Below are positions 61,940-64,000 of a stretch of 64,000 nucleotides of DNA, in pieces. This stretch comes from Palsa-506 sp963707065. GTDB taxonomy: Bacteria > Actinomycetota > Actinomycetes > Streptosporangiales > Streptosporangiaceae. Location: contig CAVPPJ010000058.1 of assembly GCA_963707065.1 (NCBI GenBank), positions 1 to 64,000 on the forward strand, read 5' to 3'. Numbering within the stretch: the first letter of the stretch is position 1; each line of letters opens with the position of its first letter. Below the pieces are notes generated by a model. The model was not told the origin of the DNA. It saw only the letters and a program-made list of their open reading frames with translations, and ran no database searches. Position numbers and translations under genes: made by a program.

Positions 61940-63274
61940 TTAGCCGGACGATCCGAAGGGGAGCGGCACCTTCATGGCCTGCGTCCTGGTCCAGGTGACC
62001 GCATGGGTGCCGGCCGCGGCGGAAAGGCGCCAGGAGGTGAGGGTGCTCCCGCTGGGCGCCAGCGCGCCGATCTGCCGGCCGGGGCCGAGCACGAGGGTGA
62101 CGGCCCGGCGGGGCGGCGCGGGCAGGTGCTGCCAGTTCCCGCCGTCGGCGACTGTCTCGGCCTGGCCGGTGCTCAGGATAACCCCGGCCGCGCTGACAGT
62201 GCGGGGGCGGGCGACGGATCCGGCGAGGGGGAGAAACGAGCCCGCGCCGCTGCCGCTAGCAGTGGACAGTACCCGCGCGCTGCCCAGCTGCAGCGCCTCC
62301 GACAGCGTCCAGCGGCCGCTGCCGCTGGCCCAGCCGGCGGTGAGGCTCGGCGCGCCGCCCGGCGCGGTCGCGGTCAGCAGCGCGAGCGTGCGGTTCCCGG
62401 CTGTGGTGAGCCGCAGCACGCCGATCCGACGCTGGGCCAGCGCGGCGGGCATGGCGGGCCCGGCCAGCTGCCAGCTGCCCCCGGCGTAAGCGAAGATCCC
62501 CGCGACGCCGGGCGCTGCGCACTGGCCGGCCAGCAGCGGTCGCCCCGACAGGCTGAATGCGGCCGCCGTGAGGCTCCTGAGCCCGCATGAACGCCCGGCC
62601 GGGGTAGCGGCCAGGGACGCGAGGCTGGCCAGCCGCGTCCAGCCGGTTCCCCCCGGCGCCGATATCTCCGCCACGCCGCGGTTCGTCAGCGCGATGAGCC
62701 TGCCGCCGGGGCCCGCCGCCAGCGCCGACGGGACGGCGGCCAGGCCGGCCTGCAGCAGGGCGGGCGCCCAGTGCGCGCCGCCGTCCCGGGTAACGGCCAG
62801 CGGCGAGAACGTCAGGTCCTGGCTGGGGTTGAAGCCCGCCGCCAGCGCGCCGCCGCCCAGCGAGGCACCGACCAGCCCGCCGTTGTCGGCGACGCCCGGC
62901 GGGGTGGCCAGTGACCACTTCGCCGCGCCGGCAGGCCGGCTGATCAGCTGCCAGAAATTCTCGTGCGCGGCGGCGGATCCGCCCATGTCGACGACGGCCC
63001 AGCTGGCCCCACCGGGCACTGTCAGCGAGGTGACGAGCGGTAGCCGGATCGCGGGGGCGCTGGCCCGCGCGGGAGTCGCCACGGCGGTGCTACCGCAGCC
63101 GGCCGCGAGCACGGCCGCGAGCACGGCCGTGAGCGCAGCGGCGAGCAGGGCCGCGCGGGGAGACCTGGCCTGCGCTGCGCCAGCCGCCGCTCCGGCGGCG
63201 GGGCCTGTGCTGGCCGTGGCGATGCCCGCGGCCGCAGCGCCGCCGCCAGCGGCCGCCCGGCACGCGCCGGTCAT
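61940..63274 (-). CDS. Lipoprotein-like beta-propeller protein next to scoA-type gene
   Basis: 444 aa. A signal-like helix leads into a lipobox LAAGC (VLAAVLAAGCGSTAVA), so it is probably membrane-tethered outside the cell. The rest shows repeated beta strands with Asp/Gly-Gly turns (LTFSPLAVTRDGGAHWAPAL; GTGWTRLASLASL), like sialidase-type or YCF48-type propellers. It overlaps the SCO1-like gene by ATGA, and ctaG begins three bases downstream of its stop. A copper-handling or respiratory role is likely but unproven. Confidence 0.72.
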   Translation of the reverse strand: MTGACRAAAGGGAAAAGIATASTGPAAGAAAGAAQARSPRAALLAAALTAVLAAVLAAGCGSTAVATPARASAPAIRLPLVTSLTVPGGASWAVVDMGGSAAAHENFWQLISRPAGAAKWSLATPPGVADNGGLVGASLGGGALAAGFNPSQDLTFSPLAVTRDGGAHWAPALLQAGLAAVPSALAAGPGGRLIALTNRGVAEISAPGGTGWTRLASLASLAATPAGRSCGLRSLTAAAFSLSGRPLLAGQCAAPGVAGIFAYAGGSWQLAGPAMPAALAQRRIGVLRLTTAGNRTLALLTATAPGGAPSLTAGWASGSGRWTLSEALQLGSARVLSTASGSGAGSFLPLAGSVARPRTVSAAGVILSTGQAETVADGGNWQHLPAPPRRAVTLVLGPGRQIGALAPSGSTLTSWRLSAAAGTHAVTWTRTQAMKVPLPFGSSG

Positions 63275-64000
63275 GATGGCCTCATCGCCTTGATGGCCGC
63301 GGCGGACAGTTCGGCGGCGAAGGAGGACTTCGATACCGCGGTGCCCGGCCCGGGGTCGAAGTTCAGCTCGGTGCGGGTACGGCCGGCCGCATCGATGACG
63401 TAGGCCACGTCGCTGTGCAGGACCATCCCGCCGGCCGGGGTGATCTCCGCGGAGAAGAAATAGTCGTGCCACACCCGCCTGAGCTCGGGCAGCGCCCCGC
63501 TCAGGAATTTCCAGTTCGGCACGCGGGAAAGACCTTCCTGCCGGTCGAAGGCCTGGGCGTACACCGGCGTGTGGTAGACGGGGTTCGCCGCAATCGCGAC
63601 CAGTTCGACGTTGCGCCGGTTCGCTCCGAGCATCTGATCGGCGGCCCGGAACTCCTGGGCGATCAGCGGGCAGTCCGTGGTGCACACCGGATCAAGGAAG
63701 GTCAGCAGCACCACCTTCCCGTGCAGGCTGGCCAGTGACACTGGCGTGCCATCCTGATCGGTCAGCCGGAATCCGGGTGCCGGGAAGTTCAGCACCCCCG
63801 CCGAGCCGTCGATGGCCTGGGCGATGACCGGGTCGGCAGTCCGGTTCGCGGCGGCGGCCGCCAGCGGGAACGCGCCGAGCACGGTCAGGCCCACCGCCCA
63901 CGCGGCGGCCACCGTCCTGGCGTCGGCCGAGCCGAACGCGGCGGCGAGCCGCCGCGGGGAGAGCCGTTTCCGCCAGCCCGGCGGCGGTGCGGCCCGGTCC
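63271..64000 (-). CDS. SCO1/SenC-family thioredoxin-like protein (5' end beyond window)
   Basis: The frame is open from the window edge with an N-terminal anchor (WRKRLSPRRLAAAFGSADAR, then AWAVGLTVLGAFPLAAAAA). The SCO copper-site CTTDC lies in TFLDPVCTTDCPLIAQEF. The partial protein has about 242 aa here; it starts outside the window, so the GTG at 63912 is not the start. It assembles the copper centre of cytochrome oxidase. Co-translated with the lipoprotein gene. Confidence 0.8.
   Translation of the reverse strand, partial: DRAAPPPGWRKRLSPRRLAAAFGSADARTVAAAWAVGLTVLGAFPLAAAAANRTADPVIAQAIDGSAGVLNFPAPGFRLTDQDGTPVSLASLHGKVVLLTFLDPVCTTDCPLIAQEFRAADQMLGANRRNVELVAIAANPVYHTPVYAQAFDRQEGLSRVPNWKFLSGALPELRRVWHDYFFSAEITPAGGMVLHSDVAYVIDAAGRTRTELNFDPGPGTAVSKSSFAAELSAAAIKAMRPS

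Overview
The window is GC-rich DNA dense with genes on both strands. It looks like an actinomycete chromosome: GTG and TTG starts are common, many genes have a TANNNT box 6-7 bases before the start codon (leaderless-type promoters), and the families are typical of that phylum (ECF42 sigma factor with a DGPF/YCII partner, DUF574 methyltransferase, DUF1707, large LuxR/ATPase regulators, S8 and CHAT proteases). A Streptosporangiales- or Catenulisporales-like soil actinomycete is plausible, but the genus cannot be read from the sequence. No tRNA, rRNA, CRISPR array, transposase or integrase was recognised.

Layout. 1-6.4 kb: acyl-CoA synthetase, CPA2 cation/proton antiporter, LysR regulator, arginase-family ureohydrolase with a duplicated ribosome-binding site and a tiny coupled leader ORF, and a DUF1707 protein. 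6.4-11.4 kb: MMPL exporter, PAP2 phosphatase, Gfo/Idh/MocA oxidoreductase divergent from a PhyH-type dioxygenase through one shared symmetric -10 element, and a 38-residue membrane protein. 11.6-19.4 kb: SigE-type sigma factor beside a decayed partner gene, secreted beta-propeller protein, M24 peptidase-like protein, PadR/membrane-protein operon, ECF42 sigma/DGPF pair. 19.5-24.4 kb: NarL-type two-component system, AsnC-type regulator, small membrane protein, APC permease. 24.4-33.5 kb: a complete kdp potassium locus (29-aa leader protein, kdpF, kdpA, kdpB, kdpC, a second kdpE-like regulator, kdpD, kdpE). 33.7-44.5 kb: HAD phosphatase, GNAT acetyltransferase, SAM methyltransferase, large LuxR regulator, small secreted or membrane proteins, a papain-like-fold protein, and a decaying alkylation-repair-like pair. 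44.6-50.1 kb: arginine deiminase, DapE-like peptidase, HtrA-type protease with a YGQ-rich tail, small membrane protein. 50.2-55.8 kb: a sigma factor / small beta-rich protein / cytoplasmic subtilisin set divergent from a TPR-CHAT caspase-like protease. 55.7-60 kb: polysaccharide deacetylase, PLP sugar aminotransferase, NAD epimerase and GT28-like glycosyltransferase. 60-64 kb: VOC protein, CtaG, a lipoprotein and a SCO1-like protein (cut by the window end).

Two points matter most. First, the 50.2-55.8 kb module combines a predicted TPR-CHAT protease, a predicted intracellular subtilisin, a sigma factor and a small translationally coupled partner. It resembles in principle the type III-E CRISPR TPR-CHAT/Csx30/sigma wiring, but no CRISPR is visible. 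It is the best candidate here for an undescribed signalling or conflict system. Second, at least five genes are split by single-base indels (a histidine kinase, kdpA twice, ctaG, a 2OG oxygenase, and a sigma-factor partner with several lesions). For the kinase, kdpA and ctaG, overall length modulo three matches the inferred indels and restores normal family lengths, so sequencing or assembly error is likely there. The sigma partner and the alkylation-repair pair look genuinely degraded.
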